Below are positions 17,080 through 25,765 of a DNA stretch of 64,000 bases, in pieces. Where the stretch lies: contig NZ_CP130058.1 in the NCBI RefSeq assembly GCF_030644365.1, positions 806,001 to 870,000 of the forward strand, in the 5' to 3' direction. The notes beneath the pieces are model-generated. The model had not been told where the DNA came from. It was given only the letters and a program-made list of their open reading frames with translations, and ran no database searches. Every line of letters begins with the position of its first letter. Position 1 is the stretch's first letter. Position numbers and translations under genes: made by a program. Origin of the DNA: Schaalia sp. HMT-172. GTDB lineage: Bacteria; Actinomycetota; Actinomycetes; Actinomycetales; Actinomycetaceae.

Positions 17080-20000
17080 ATGCGCCGCAACGTTGCACGC
17101 ATAGGGGTCGTCGCAGCGATCGCCCTGTCCATGAGCGTCGCTACGATGACCGCCCCGTCCACCAGAGCTGAGGACGCCCCCAGCCTGGTCGCGCCCGCCC
17201 GATCCAGCGCGGGTCTCATGAATTACGCCATCAACCTCTCCCAGCTTTCCGACGAGAACGCGATGGCGCGCGTCATTGAACTCCTCCCCAGCGTCGGGGG
17301 AACCCTCCTGACGCAATACCCCGGATTGCACACTGTTTTCGCTCAGAGTGAGTCGGCCTCGTTCTCGCCGGACCTGGACGCGGTCCTGAGGGAGCACGGC
17401 ATCGCGGTCCACTCGATCGGCCCGACCCGCGTGGCCGCGGTCCCCGAGTCCGAGCGGGCGACGAACCAAACCCCGCCGGCGGCCCCCGGCTCGGCGCCAG
17501 CAGCGGCGCCCACGGGCCTGACCGTGCCAGACCCGAACGTCCCTGATCCTTTCCCTACCACTAACTGGGGAGCCGAGGCCATGGATGCGCGTGGCGCCGC
17601 CGAGGTGGAGGTGCCGCACGCGCCCGTCACCGTCGGCGTCATCGACACGGGTATTGACGCAGAGCAGCCCGACTTGGCGGGTCGGGTCGATACGTCCAGG
17701 TCCGTGTCCTGCGATGTCAACGGAATCCCCAACGTGAGCGAGGAGGCGCTGCGTTACAACGATATCCACGGCACGCACATCGCCGGAATCATCGCCGCCA
17801 ACCATAACGACATTGGTATCGACGGTATCGCGCCGGACGCGACTCTCGTGTCGATTAAGGCCGTCAACGACAAGGGGCGCTTGTACCCCGAGTACCTCGT
17901 GTGCGCCTACGACTGGGCCGTGAACCACGGTGTTGACATCGTCCACAATTCCTTCCAGATGGACCCGTGGCGGTTCTGGAAGGCTGACGATCCCGAGCAG
18001 GCTGCGGGCCTGGAGGCCTCCTTGCGCGCGATCTATACTGCGCAGGAGCGCGGACTCACCGTGTTGTCGGGCGCTGGGGACGACGGCCTGGACCTCGACG
18101 ATACGACCGTGGACAGTTCGTCGCCCACCGACTCGACGCCGATTGAGAATCGCAACGTCGAGGGGGCCACGATGGTGCCCGCGATGGTCGGGGGCGTCGC
18201 CATGGTGAGCGCGCTCGAGATGGCGACTCCGGGCGCGGAGCCGCTCCGGGCGACTCTGAAGAGAACGGACACCTCGAACTATGGCTTCATGCGCGTCGAT
18301 TTTGCCGCGCCTGGGCGGGACATCTACTCGACGTTCCCGAACCTGATGATCCCTTCGAACTACGGGTATATGTCGGGGACGGCGGTTGCTGCCGCGCACG
18401 TGAGTGGCGTCGCCGCGCTCGTCAAGTCGACCCACCCCGCGCTGGTGGGCGAGCAGATCACCAACCTGATGCGCAAGCAGGGGGCCTACGAGTACGGGAG
18501 GCTCGCGCTGCCGACGGATAACAACGAGTATCGAGGCCGTGGCTTCCTGAGCGCGAGGAACGCGGTGGTCTACGATCAGGCGCAGCCGACGCTCGGCATG
18601 GTCGAGTACCGCGTGGACGGGGGAGAGTGGACGAATCTGCGTGACGAGGTGGTTCCCGCCGGTCGCGTGAGTGTGCGCGTGTCGGCGCGCTCGCCCCTGA
18701 GCATGCTGAGTGTGGACGTCGCGGGTGTGGCCCAGGCGCACGCGCCCGGTGGTGGCGGCTACTTTGATGAGCCGACGACCGTGACGATCGACGACGTGGA
18801 TCTCGCTTCCCTGATCCCCGAGGGTGAGGAGTATGTGACGGCCCGCGTTCAGGTCAGCGCGCTCGGCATTAACGCGGACCGGCATGCTGACGATGACGTG
18901 AGCCGTTCCTTGTCCTTTACGGTCGCTCGTGACCCGGGTGCCGTGCCCGCGCCGGAGCCGGAGCCCGACCCGGGGGAGGGCAGCGGTGTCGTCCCCGTCG
19001 ATCCCGTGCCGCCGGGCATCATGTCCGTGCCTCGCACGAGCGCGCAGATGCCTCAGAACTATGCGGTGAACCTGGCTCCTGACGCGGATGACGCCACGTT
19101 CCAGCGCGCCCTCTACCAGGCCTCGTTGCTGGGCGGAATGGTGTTGGAGTCCTACCCGGCTTTGCGCACGTTCTTCGTCCAGTCCTCGTCGGCTGCTTTC
19201 GCGATGGACTTGGGGTTCGCGCTGGCGGATTCAGGTATTTCCTTCCATTCGGTGGGTCCGACCCGTCAGGCTCCCGTCGTGGGCAACGAGGCCATCGTGT
19301 CCCAGGAGCTGGAGGCGCCCGCCTACCCGAGTGTCGAGGAGAAGCCGCCGGTGCCGGAGGGCCCCCACGTGGGCGGTGTTTACCCGACCCCGCCGGATGC
19401 GAAGGACTGGCACCTGCAGGCGGTGGGTGCCCTCGACGCGCAGGGCGTGGATGTTATGCGCGCGCCGGTGACGGTGGGCGTCATGGGTGATGGCGTGGAT
19501 GACACGGTTGGGGACTTGTCGGGGAAGGTCGACCATTCCCTGTCCGTGTCCTGTAATTCTAACGGCATGCCGAATCGGGATCCTGAGGCGTGGCGCTCGG
19601 GTCGCGCGGAGGTTGGCACGCAGGCGGCCGGGGTGATTGCCGGCACGGGCGAGGCCAGCGGCGTGCCGGGCGTGAATCCGACGTTGAACGTCGCGGCGAT
19701 CAACGTGGCGTCGGCGACCACCGGGCAGTATTACCCCGAGTACGTCGTGTGCGGCTTCGTGTGGGCCGCGGATCATGGGATTTCCGTGACGGCGAGCAAC
19801 TACCTGGTCTCGCCGTGGAAGTACTGGATGCCGGGCGACCCGGAGCAGGCCGCGGGCTTGGAGGCGGTGCGCCGAGGCATCAACTACGCGGCGTCGAAGG
19901 ACGTCATTAACGTGGTGGATGCCGGGGCCAGTGGCATCGATTTGAATAATCCGCCGAAGACGGATGCGTCCTCTCCGTTTGACGCGTGGGCGCCGTTCCA

Positions 20001-21189
20001 GCGTGACACGCTCGGCGGCGTCATGGTTCCCGCGATGATGCCGAACGCGCTGGCCGTGTCGACGCTGCGCCTGGTGGACCAGGCTGACCCGGGGACGGGG
20101 GCGCTCGAGCACGCGTGGACGTCGAACTGGGGTATCACGAGTGTCGCTTTCACGGCGCCCGGCGAGAACGTGTTCACGACGAGGCCTACCTGGCTGGGCG
20201 GCGAGGCCGGGGTCGCTCGGGACGCGTCGATGGCTGCCCCGGTGGCGGCGGGCGCGATCGCGACGCTGCGGCAGGTGCACCCGGAGATGGGCTCTGCCCA
20301 GATCGTGGAGCTGGCCCGTAAGCAGGCGGGTTCCGCGTCGAATTGGGGGCGGCTGGCCGCTCCTGAGGGGGAGCGCGAGTATCGGGGCGCGGGCATGCCG
20401 AGCGTCTTGGATGCGGTGTTGAAGGATCAGGCGCGCCCTGTCGTGGGCGAGGTCGAGTACTCGGCGGACGGGTCGACGTGGGCGCCGTTGTCCGGGCAGA
20501 GCGTGTCCGGGCGCGTGTCCTTGCGCGTGGGCCTGACCGGGCCGGTGACGTCGGCTCGCCTGCTGGTGGGCGGCCACGAGGTGGCGACCGTGCAGGGCAG
20601 TGGCGAGTTTTCGGGCTCGGGTGTGACGCTGCAGGCCGATGGCGTGGACGTGTCGCATCCCGTGGCGGGCGCGTCGTTGAGCGGCGAGACGACGGTGCGC
20701 GTCGAGGCTTTCGGGCGCAATAACGATGCGCGCGCCGACGACGACGTGAGCGCGGAGGTCACGGTGACGGTCGAGGGCTCCGGTTCTGGGGGTTCCTCGG
20801 TTGACGAGGCCGGGGCTGGGCGCTGGGTGTATAGCCGGGCCGGTAAGTGGTGGCGGTACACGGACGGGACGTTCCCGGTGAACGTGCGCCTGCGCATCGA
20901 CGGGAAGGTCTACCGTTTTGGCCCGCGCGGCTACGTGGTGACCGGCTGGTACCGTGAGGGCGACCAGTGGTCCTACTACGGGCGTGACGGCGCTCAGGCG
21001 CTGGGCTGGGCGAGTATTCGCGGCACCTGGTACTACTTCGATCCTTCGTCGGGAGCGATGCGCACGGGCTGGCTGACGGAGGGCGGATACACGTACTACC
21101 TGTCCCCGTCGGGAGCCATGGTCACGGGCCCGCGCTGGATCGACGGCAAGCGCTACGTGTTTGATCGCAGCGGCCACCTGCTGACGTGA
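17080..21189 (+). CDS. Tandem subtilase-like protein with lost catalytic residues (paralogue 3)
   Basis: This 1369-residue secreted protein has the same plan as paralogue 2: signal peptide, two propeptide-S8 units and C-terminal GW repeats. Unit 1 keeps D189 (VIDTGID) and H230 (HGTHIAG) but the serine motif reads SGTAVAAAH, so S is replaced by A435, and the oxyanion Asn is D334 (GAGDDG). Unit 2 reads VMGDGVDD (Asp to G803), EVGTQAAG (His to V845) and VVDAGASG (Asn to A950), while the serine remains (DASMAAP). Neither unit can form a normal triad. The frame is intact over 4.1 kb, so this is a maintained pseudoprotease rather than a decayed gene; it may bind substrate or peptides. Confidence 0.88.
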   Translation: MRRNVARIGVVAAIALSMSVATMTAPSTRAEDAPSLVAPARSSAGLMNYAINLSQLSDENAMARVIELLPSVGGTLLTQYPGLHTVFAQSESASFSPDLDAVLREHGIAVHSIGPTRVAAVPESERATNQTPPAAPGSAPAAAPTGLTVPDPNVPDPFPTTNWGAEAMDARGAAEVEVPHAPVTVGVIDTGIDAEQPDLAGRVDTSRSVSCDVNGIPNVSEEALRYNDIHGTHIAGIIAANHNDIGIDGIAPDATLVSIKAVNDKGRLYPEYLVCAYDWAVNHGVDIVHNSFQMDPWRFWKADDPEQAAGLEASLRAIYTAQERGLTVLSGAGDDGLDLDDTTVDSSSPTDSTPIENRNVEGATMVPAMVGGVAMVSALEMATPGAEPLRATLKRTDTSNYGFMRVDFAAPGRDIYSTFPNLMIPSNYGYMSGTAVAAAHVSGVAALVKSTHPALVGEQITNLMRKQGAYEYGRLALPTDNNEYRGRGFLSARNAVVYDQAQPTLGMVEYRVDGGEWTNLRDEVVPAGRVSVRVSARSPLSMLSVDVAGVAQAHAPGGGGYFDEPTTVTIDDVDLASLIPEGEEYVTARVQVSALGINADRHADDDVSRSLSFTVARDPGAVPAPEPEPDPGEGSGVVPVDPVPPGIMSVPRTSAQMPQNYAVNLAPDADDATFQRALYQASLLGGMVLESYPALRTFFVQSSSAAFAMDLGFALADSGISFHSVGPTRQAPVVGNEAIVSQELEAPAYPSVEEKPPVPEGPHVGGVYPTPPDAKDWHLQAVGALDAQGVDVMRAPVTVGVMGDGVDDTVGDLSGKVDHSLSVSCNSNGMPNRDPEAWRSGRAEVGTQAAGVIAGTGEASGVPGVNPTLNVAAINVASATTGQYYPEYVVCGFVWAADHGISVTASNYLVSPWKYWMPGDPEQAAGLEAVRRGINYAASKDVINVVDAGASGIDLNNPPKTDASSPFDAWAPFQRDTLGGVMVPAMMPNALAVSTLRLVDQADPGTGALEHAWTSNWGITSVAFTAPGENVFTTRPTWLGGEAGVARDASMAAPVAAGAIATLRQVHPEMGSAQIVELARKQAGSASNWGRLAAPEGEREYRGAGMPSVLDAVLKDQARPVVGEVEYSADGSTWAPLSGQSVSGRVSLRVGLTGPVTSARLLVGGHEVATVQGSGEFSGSGVTLQADGVDVSHPVAGASLSGETTVRVEAFGRNNDARADDDVSAEVTVTVEGSGSGGSSVDEAGAGRWVYSRAGKWWRYTDGTFPVNVRLRIDGKVYRFGPRGYVVTGWYREGDQWSYYGRDGAQALGWASIRGTWYYFDPSSGAMRTGWLTEGGYTYYLSPSGAMVTGPRWIDGKRYVFDRSGHLLT

Positions 21190-21252
21190 GTCGCTAGCCT
21201 GACGGACGCCGGCTGACGGATTCCGGCTGACGGATTCCGGCTGGGACGAAAC

Positions 21253-21284
21253 GGGGCCGCGCACGAGAGCTCGTGCGCGGCCCC
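21253..21284 (+). terminator. Terminator of subtilase 3
   Basis: GGGGCCGCGCACGAG pairs with CTCGTGCGCGGCCCC. Three 14-bp repeats (GGCTGACGGATTCC) lie just upstream. Confidence 0.8.
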
Positions 21285-21385
21285 TCGCGCGTGGGGGAGG
21301 GGAGTTGTTGTCGGTGGTTGCCTAGCTGTCATCTTCCGCAGTGGTGGCGATGGTGGCATAGAAGCCATGGTGCGACAGGCAAATT

Positions 21386-21395
21386 TCGTATACGA
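21386..21395. promoter_or_regulatory. Palindrome before the RHH-toxin pair
   Basis: TCGTATACGA is a perfect palindrome 8 bases before the ATG of the ribbon-helix-helix gene, overlapping a TATACGAT -10-like sequence. Such antitoxins usually bind palindromes in their own promoters. Confidence 0.45.
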
Positions 21396-21403
21396 TATTC
21401 GCT

Positions 21404-21673
21404 ATGGGTGATCGTCTTCTTCGCGGAGTTCCTGTGACTGATGAGCAGATTCAGGCGTGGGCTGATGAGGCTGAGCGCGGGTATGACCTGGCTGAGTTGC
21501 CGGCTCCGCGCCCGGGGCGTCCTCCGGTGGGGAAGGGGCCGGGCGTCGCCGTGACGGTGCGCCTGGATGAACAGACGTTGAAGGCGTTGATGGAACGAGC
21601 CGCCTTGGAAGGGATTGGGAACCGTTCTGACGCGATTCGCGCGGCAGTGCGCGAATGGAGCCATGTCGCCTAG
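21404..21673 (+). CDS. Ribbon-helix-helix antitoxin
   Basis: This 89-residue protein has an N-terminal segment VTDEQIQAWADEAERGYD and a C-terminal RHH (CopG-type) DNA-binding region: VAVTVRLDEQTLKALMERAA, then GNRSDAIRAAVREW. It overlaps the next gene by 11 bases, the usual arrangement for antitoxin first, toxin second. It should neutralise the downstream protein and repress the promoter through the palindrome upstream. A 40-residue relative of its N-terminus is found alone at 54159-54281. Confidence 0.8.
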   Translation: MGDRLLRGVPVTDEQIQAWADEAERGYDLAELPAPRPGRPPVGKGPGVAVTVRLDEQTLKALMERAALEGIGNRSDAIRAAVREWSHVA

Positions 21674-22013
21674 GCTTCACGCCAGCGCACGCAAGCATGT
21701 CGAGCGTGACAGGCTCACCGACGAGGCCGTCCTGTACGCGTATGAGCACGCCCTGAACTCACGTTCCCTCGACGATGAGGACGATCCCAGGAGATGGCTC
21801 GTCGTGGGTATCGTCCAGTCTGGACGTGTTCTCGAGATGGTCGTATTAGTTTTCGACGGTGGCGGAGAGCTCCTTATGTATGCCATGAAGGCTCGTCCTC
21901 AGTTCCTGGACGAACTCGCGTGGCTTGCGGGTGGCTACCCGCTGTGGCCGTGGGGAATGGTCGACGAATTCTGGAATCAGCCATCGCTGGAGGAGTCGGG
22001 GGCCGGTTCTTAA
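21663..22013 (+). CDS. Putative toxin, BrnT/RelE-like
   Basis: This 116-residue protein starts at the ATG at 21663 inside the antitoxin end (MSPRLHASARKHVERDRLTD). The layout with HASARKHVER at the start, VVGIVQSGRVLEMVVLVFD in the middle, and MYAMKARPQFLDEL near the end resembles small toxins related to the BrnT/RelE fold, which act as ribonucleases. The catalytic residues are not certain from sequence. The TAA stop lies inside the first, decayed repeat of CRISPR array 1, so the array directly abuts this gene. Confidence 0.65.
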   Translation: MSPRLHASARKHVERDRLTDEAVLYAYEHALNSRSLDDEDDPRRWLVVGIVQSGRVLEMVVLVFDGGGELLMYAMKARPQFLDELAWLAGGYPLWPWGMVDEFWNQPSLEESGAGS

Positions 22014-24586
22014 TGGGCCGTGTGGTACTCGGTGCTCTCTGACGAACGGCTTCGTGAAGCTTGAAGCGACCCTGTCTAAGTCTTAATGCACCGTTTGGCG
22101 CGCGGTGCTTTCTGACTGGCAAAGACCGGAGCTGACGGAAGCGCTGGTGCGTTGTCTTAATGCACCTTTTGGCGCCCGGTGCTTTCTGACAAGGAATTAG
22201 GCGTGGGAGCCGAAATTGAACTGCCTAACGGGTCTTAATGCGCCGTTTGGCGCTCGGTGCTTTCTGACGGGTGAGAAAAACATGATGGGCGACCATTTTG
22301 GCGAACAAGTCTTGATGCACCTTTTGGCGCTCGGCGATTTCCGACGGAGAGCGTTCGTCTCGTCCGTCAGCGTGTAGGTCTTGCGTCTTAATGCACCTTT
22401 TGGCGCTCGGTGCTTTCTGACGGCGACGTGGCCGATGTCCGACCCGTTGAGCTTGAACTGGGTCTTAATGCACATTTTGGCGCTCGGTGCTATCTGACGT
22501 GGCGGTGGTCAACACGAAGGGTGGCGTTGCTAAGTCTTAATGCACCTTTTGGCGCTCGGTGCTTTCTGACATTGAAGCGCTGAAGAAGAAGCACAACAAG
22601 TCAAAGTCTTAATGCACCTTTTGGCGCTCGGTGCTTTCTGACGCATCCTGGGCAACAAGCTTGGACTTTCGATCGGCGGGTCTAAATGCACCTTTTGGCG
22701 CTCGGCGCTTTCTGACTAAGGTCAGCTAAGCCGGTGACAAGGTCGAGAAGGGCGCGTCTTAATGCACCTTTTGGTGTTCGGTGCTTTCTGACGTGACCTG
22801 TACGATGACGAAACAGCCACTATCCCATGTCTTAATGTACCTTTTGGCGCTCGGTGCTTTCTGACAGACATCGAGCTCTGACGGCAAAGCGACGAGCACG
22901 TCGTATTGTCTTAATGCACCTTTTGGCGCTCGGTGCTTTCTGGCAACAACGTCCTCAACAGCTTCCACACCTACGAAAAGAGTTAATGCACCTTTTGGCG
23001 CTCGGAGCTTTCTGACCTCTTCATGCAGTGCGTCGCCTGGGAAGAACTCGGCGAGTCTTAATGCACATTTTGGCGCTCGGTGCTTTCTGACTCTACCGTC
23101 CTGGCGTCGCCGTCCGGGACAGTCAAGGCGTCATAATGCATCTTTTGACGCTCGGTACTTTCTAACTTATCCCTTGGGCTGTCTCTATCGCAGACACTAT
23201 TGGCGTCTTAATGCACCTTTTGGCGCTCGGTGCTTTCTGACTCGGCAAGCCCTCCAACCTCACCACCCCCAACTTCGAGTCTTAATGCACCTTTTGGCGC
23301 TCGGTGCTTTCTGACGGGATGCTGATCGCACTGACACTCTCCACGAACACACTGTCTTAATGCATCTTTTGGCGCTCGGTGCTTTCTGACCCAGGAACAC
23401 GCACTCCCGGCGGGGCGCTCGCTTACTGTCTTAATGTACCTTTTGACGCTCGGTGGGAGCCCGTCTCGGAGGGTTGTTGGAAAATGTCGCATGCAATTCG
23501 GCTGGGAGTTCTTCAATATTTGAAATGGGAACGTTGATATTCTGCGGTTTTGGATGGTTGTTGAAGTGTGTGCTAAGGGAATTGCATGCGAGTTTTTGGG
23601 GCGCTCGGTGCTTTCTGACCAAGTACCTTCTGTCGATCGAGGGACTGTGTTCGATGTCTTAATGCGCCTTTTGGCGCTCGGTGCTTTCTGACTTCAAGTC
23701 AGGAGATTAATCCAGAACATACGCGATGGTCTTAATGCACCTTATGGCGCTCGGTGGTTTCTGACTCGTCACTCCAGTCAGCAGCCGAAGCTCAGTCGAC
23801 CGGGTCTTAATGCGCCTTATGGCGCTTGCTGCTTTCTGACCGGGCGAAGTTCGCGCGAATCTGTCGCTCGGTCTCGGTCTTAATGCACCTTTTGGCGCTC
23901 GGTGCTTTCTGACGAGCGGGCGACAGCCTTCGCCACACCTCGCGTTGTCTGTCTTAATGCACCTTTTGGCGCTCGGTGCTTTCTGGGTCGTCGGAATTTA
24001 CCGCCTATGAATCGGTTCAATTGTCTTAATTCACCTTTTGGCGCTCGGTTCTTTCTGACTCAGCGACTACAAGCAAGCCACACACTTCAAGCGTGCCGCG
24101 TCTTAATGCACCTTTTGGCGCTCGGTGCTTTCTGACCGAGTTCAACCCGAAGATCACGCCGGCTGCTCTGGCGTCCGTCTTAATGCACCTTTTGGCGCTC
24201 GATGCTTTCTGACTATGTGAAGAACCATCGCTATAGTCGCCACAACAAGTCTTAATGCACCTTTTGGCGCTCGGTGCTTTCTGACGCGTGTGGATGTGCA
24301 GCGCGGTACTGGCTACCATACTGGGTCTTAATGCACCTCTTGGCGCTCGGTGCTTTCTGACCTGGAGACCGCGATCATCGCATCAAGGTCATCAGCGAGA
24401 AGTCTTAATGCACCTTTTGGCGCTCGGTGCTTTCTGACGCGCGACTGCGTGTGCTGCGGTGATGAACCCGGTAAGGCGTCTTAATGCACCTTTTGGCGCT
24501 CAATGCTTTCTGACGCGACGATCATCGTCGTCCCCGCCCTGATCGGAGCGTCTTAATGCACCTTTTGGCGCTCGGTGCTTTCTGAC
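22008..24586 (-). CRISPR. CRISPR array 1, 33 repeats including decayed ones
   Basis: The 37-nt repeat reads on the minus strand from GTCAGAAAGCACCGAGCGCC to a terminal GGTGCATTAAGAC; spacers are mostly 35-42 nt. The 3' ATTAAGAC is the typical 8-nt crRNA handle of Cas6-processed type III systems, which sets transcription leftward. Repeats are decayed at the left (22008, 22080, 22309, 22680, 23130) and clean at the right, next to the leader, as expected when new spacers enter at the right. One repeat (23428-23619) is split by a palindrome-ended element. I count 33 repeats by eye. Confidence 0.97.
23481..23598 (+). repeat. Palindrome-ended repeat element, copy 4, inside a CRISPR repeat
   Basis: AAAATGTCGCATGCAATTC and GAATTGCATGCGAGTTTTT bound an interior with CTTCAATATTTGAAA and AACGTTGATATTCTGCGG. 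The left repeat part ends with GACGCTCGGTG and the right part starts with GGCGCTCGGTG, so 10-11 bases of the CRISPR repeat are present on both sides, as after a target-site duplication. About 25 extra bases (23456-23480) precede the left palindrome and belong to the inserted DNA. Confidence 0.88.
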
Positions 24587-24839
24587 TGCTCGGCGTGTCG
24601 CACCCCCTGTGCCCAGGGAGAACGACGTACCGGATCGCCAGTGGCCGAAAGAGCATCCCTCCGGCCAGCAAGCACGGGGCCAGATTACCAGACTTTTCGT
24701 TGCGACTGCTCGCATCGCCGCGGAATGCCAGCTGGGCCGACGCTGTCCCGGGAATCGCCGCCATCGTCGGCGTGTCGCTCCTCCATAACGCTTCACACGT
24801 GTCGAGTAACCGTAAGGTTGTTGAGTGGAAGGACGGACA
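24587..24839 (-). promoter_or_regulatory. CRISPR leader 1
   Basis: The 253 bases between the last clean repeat and the truncated cas1-fusion copy are closely similar to 30220-30472 beside array 2, starting with GCTCGGCGTGTCGCACCCCC. Conservation, position beside the least-decayed repeats, and the repeat handle direction identify it as the leader driving leftward transcription. It also carries the ribosome binding site (GGAAGGA) for the rightward gene. Confidence 0.8.
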
Positions 24840-25290
24840 ATGACGACACCTGCCACGGCCTCGTCCCTGAGAGAAGTGACCAGCCCGGAGGCCCTCACTC
24901 GCGCCAGACGCCGACTCCTCACAGCACACCCGGACCCCGCCTGCTCGGACACCCCCATGTCAGGAAGCCTCACCGATGAGCAGCTCCGCGTCCTCGCCGC
25001 GAGCGACTGGGTCCCGCCACGGATCACCGCTCTCGATGCGAACACGATCGCAACGGCGGACGCTATCACTCGGGCGCTCCTGGCCGAATCAGTGCGCGAA
25101 ACCCTCGAACGCCGCCTCGCCGCGGAACGCCCCCACGGCACCTACGACGACACACGCGCAGGACACGACGCCTTCAATAGGGGAGTCGTCGAGGACTACG
25201 ACCATGGCAACCACCACCTGGCGCGAGCCACTATCCGCCCGGCCGACCTAGGCCTCGTGACCCGCGCGGCACTCTCGGTATTAGGGGCTC
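24840..25290 (+). pseudogene. Truncated duplicate of the cas1-fusion N-terminal domain
   Basis: This frame runs for about 150 residues (MTTPATASSLREVTSPEALT, then LTDEQLRVLAASDWVPPRIT) and is about 90% identical to the first part of the gene at 30473. Homology ends at the codons for ALSVLG, where an ISL3-type terminal repeat (GGCTCTTCATAATTGAGGG) begins. The rest of the N-terminal domain and all of the Cas1 part are missing. With its leader and array it forms a duplicated array-leader-cas unit. The domain itself matches nothing I recognise. Confidence 0.75.
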
Positions 25291-25309
25291 TTCATAATTG
25301 AGGGTGTAG
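25284..25309. mobile_element. Solitary ISL3-type terminal repeat
   Basis: GGCTCTTCATAATTGAGGG, continuing into TGTAGGG, matches the terminal repeat of the 31119-32568 element and of the remnant at 13835. Only the end survives, and it joins two truncated genes tail to tail, consistent with an IS-mediated deletion. Confidence 0.65.
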
Positions 25310-25739
25310 GGGGATGCGGCGTGTTCGGCGGGGCGGACTAGGACGTCGTTGGGGCCGATGTGGTAGCCGCCCGACATCGCGGCTTCGCCCGAGGCCGACG
25401 CGGAGTCGGTGGGCACAGGCCTGGCTGTGGGCGGCGTGGTCCCCACGGTGGGCCTCTTGCCCCACGCGGGCCACCAGCCTTCGGCGACCCCGTTGATGTA
25501 CACGGCGAAAACCGCACCGGCGAAGAGGACCACGTAGGTGACGCGCATCCCCCAATAGAACGGCTCGACGTGCAGCCACGCCTGGGCCCGGGCACCCTTG
25601 GGGCGGCGCGCTTTGACCTCGGCGCGATAATCGGCCCACCGTCGGCGCAGCGTGTACTTACGCGGCGTCGACTCGCGGCGGAAACGCTCCTCGTATTCTC
25701 GTCGGTCACGGGACGCTCAGACAACGGCGGAACCATCAT
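25295..25739 (-). pseudogene. DUF6318-like gene, frameshifted and truncated (third copy)
   Basis: The start (MMVPPLSERPVTDE) is intact, but the frame shifts within the first 20 codons; the second frame then gives KYTLRRRWADYRAEVKARR, the membrane helix VTYVVLFAGAVFAVYING and the linker up to PAEHAASPYT, where the ISL3-type terminal repeat cuts it off. The C-terminal domain is missing. It is therefore broken at both ends relative to 15529-16422. An IS256 element sits 19 bases upstream of its start. Confidence 0.85.
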
Positions 25740-25765
25740 GATCTATCAACCTCCACGGCGAGGTG

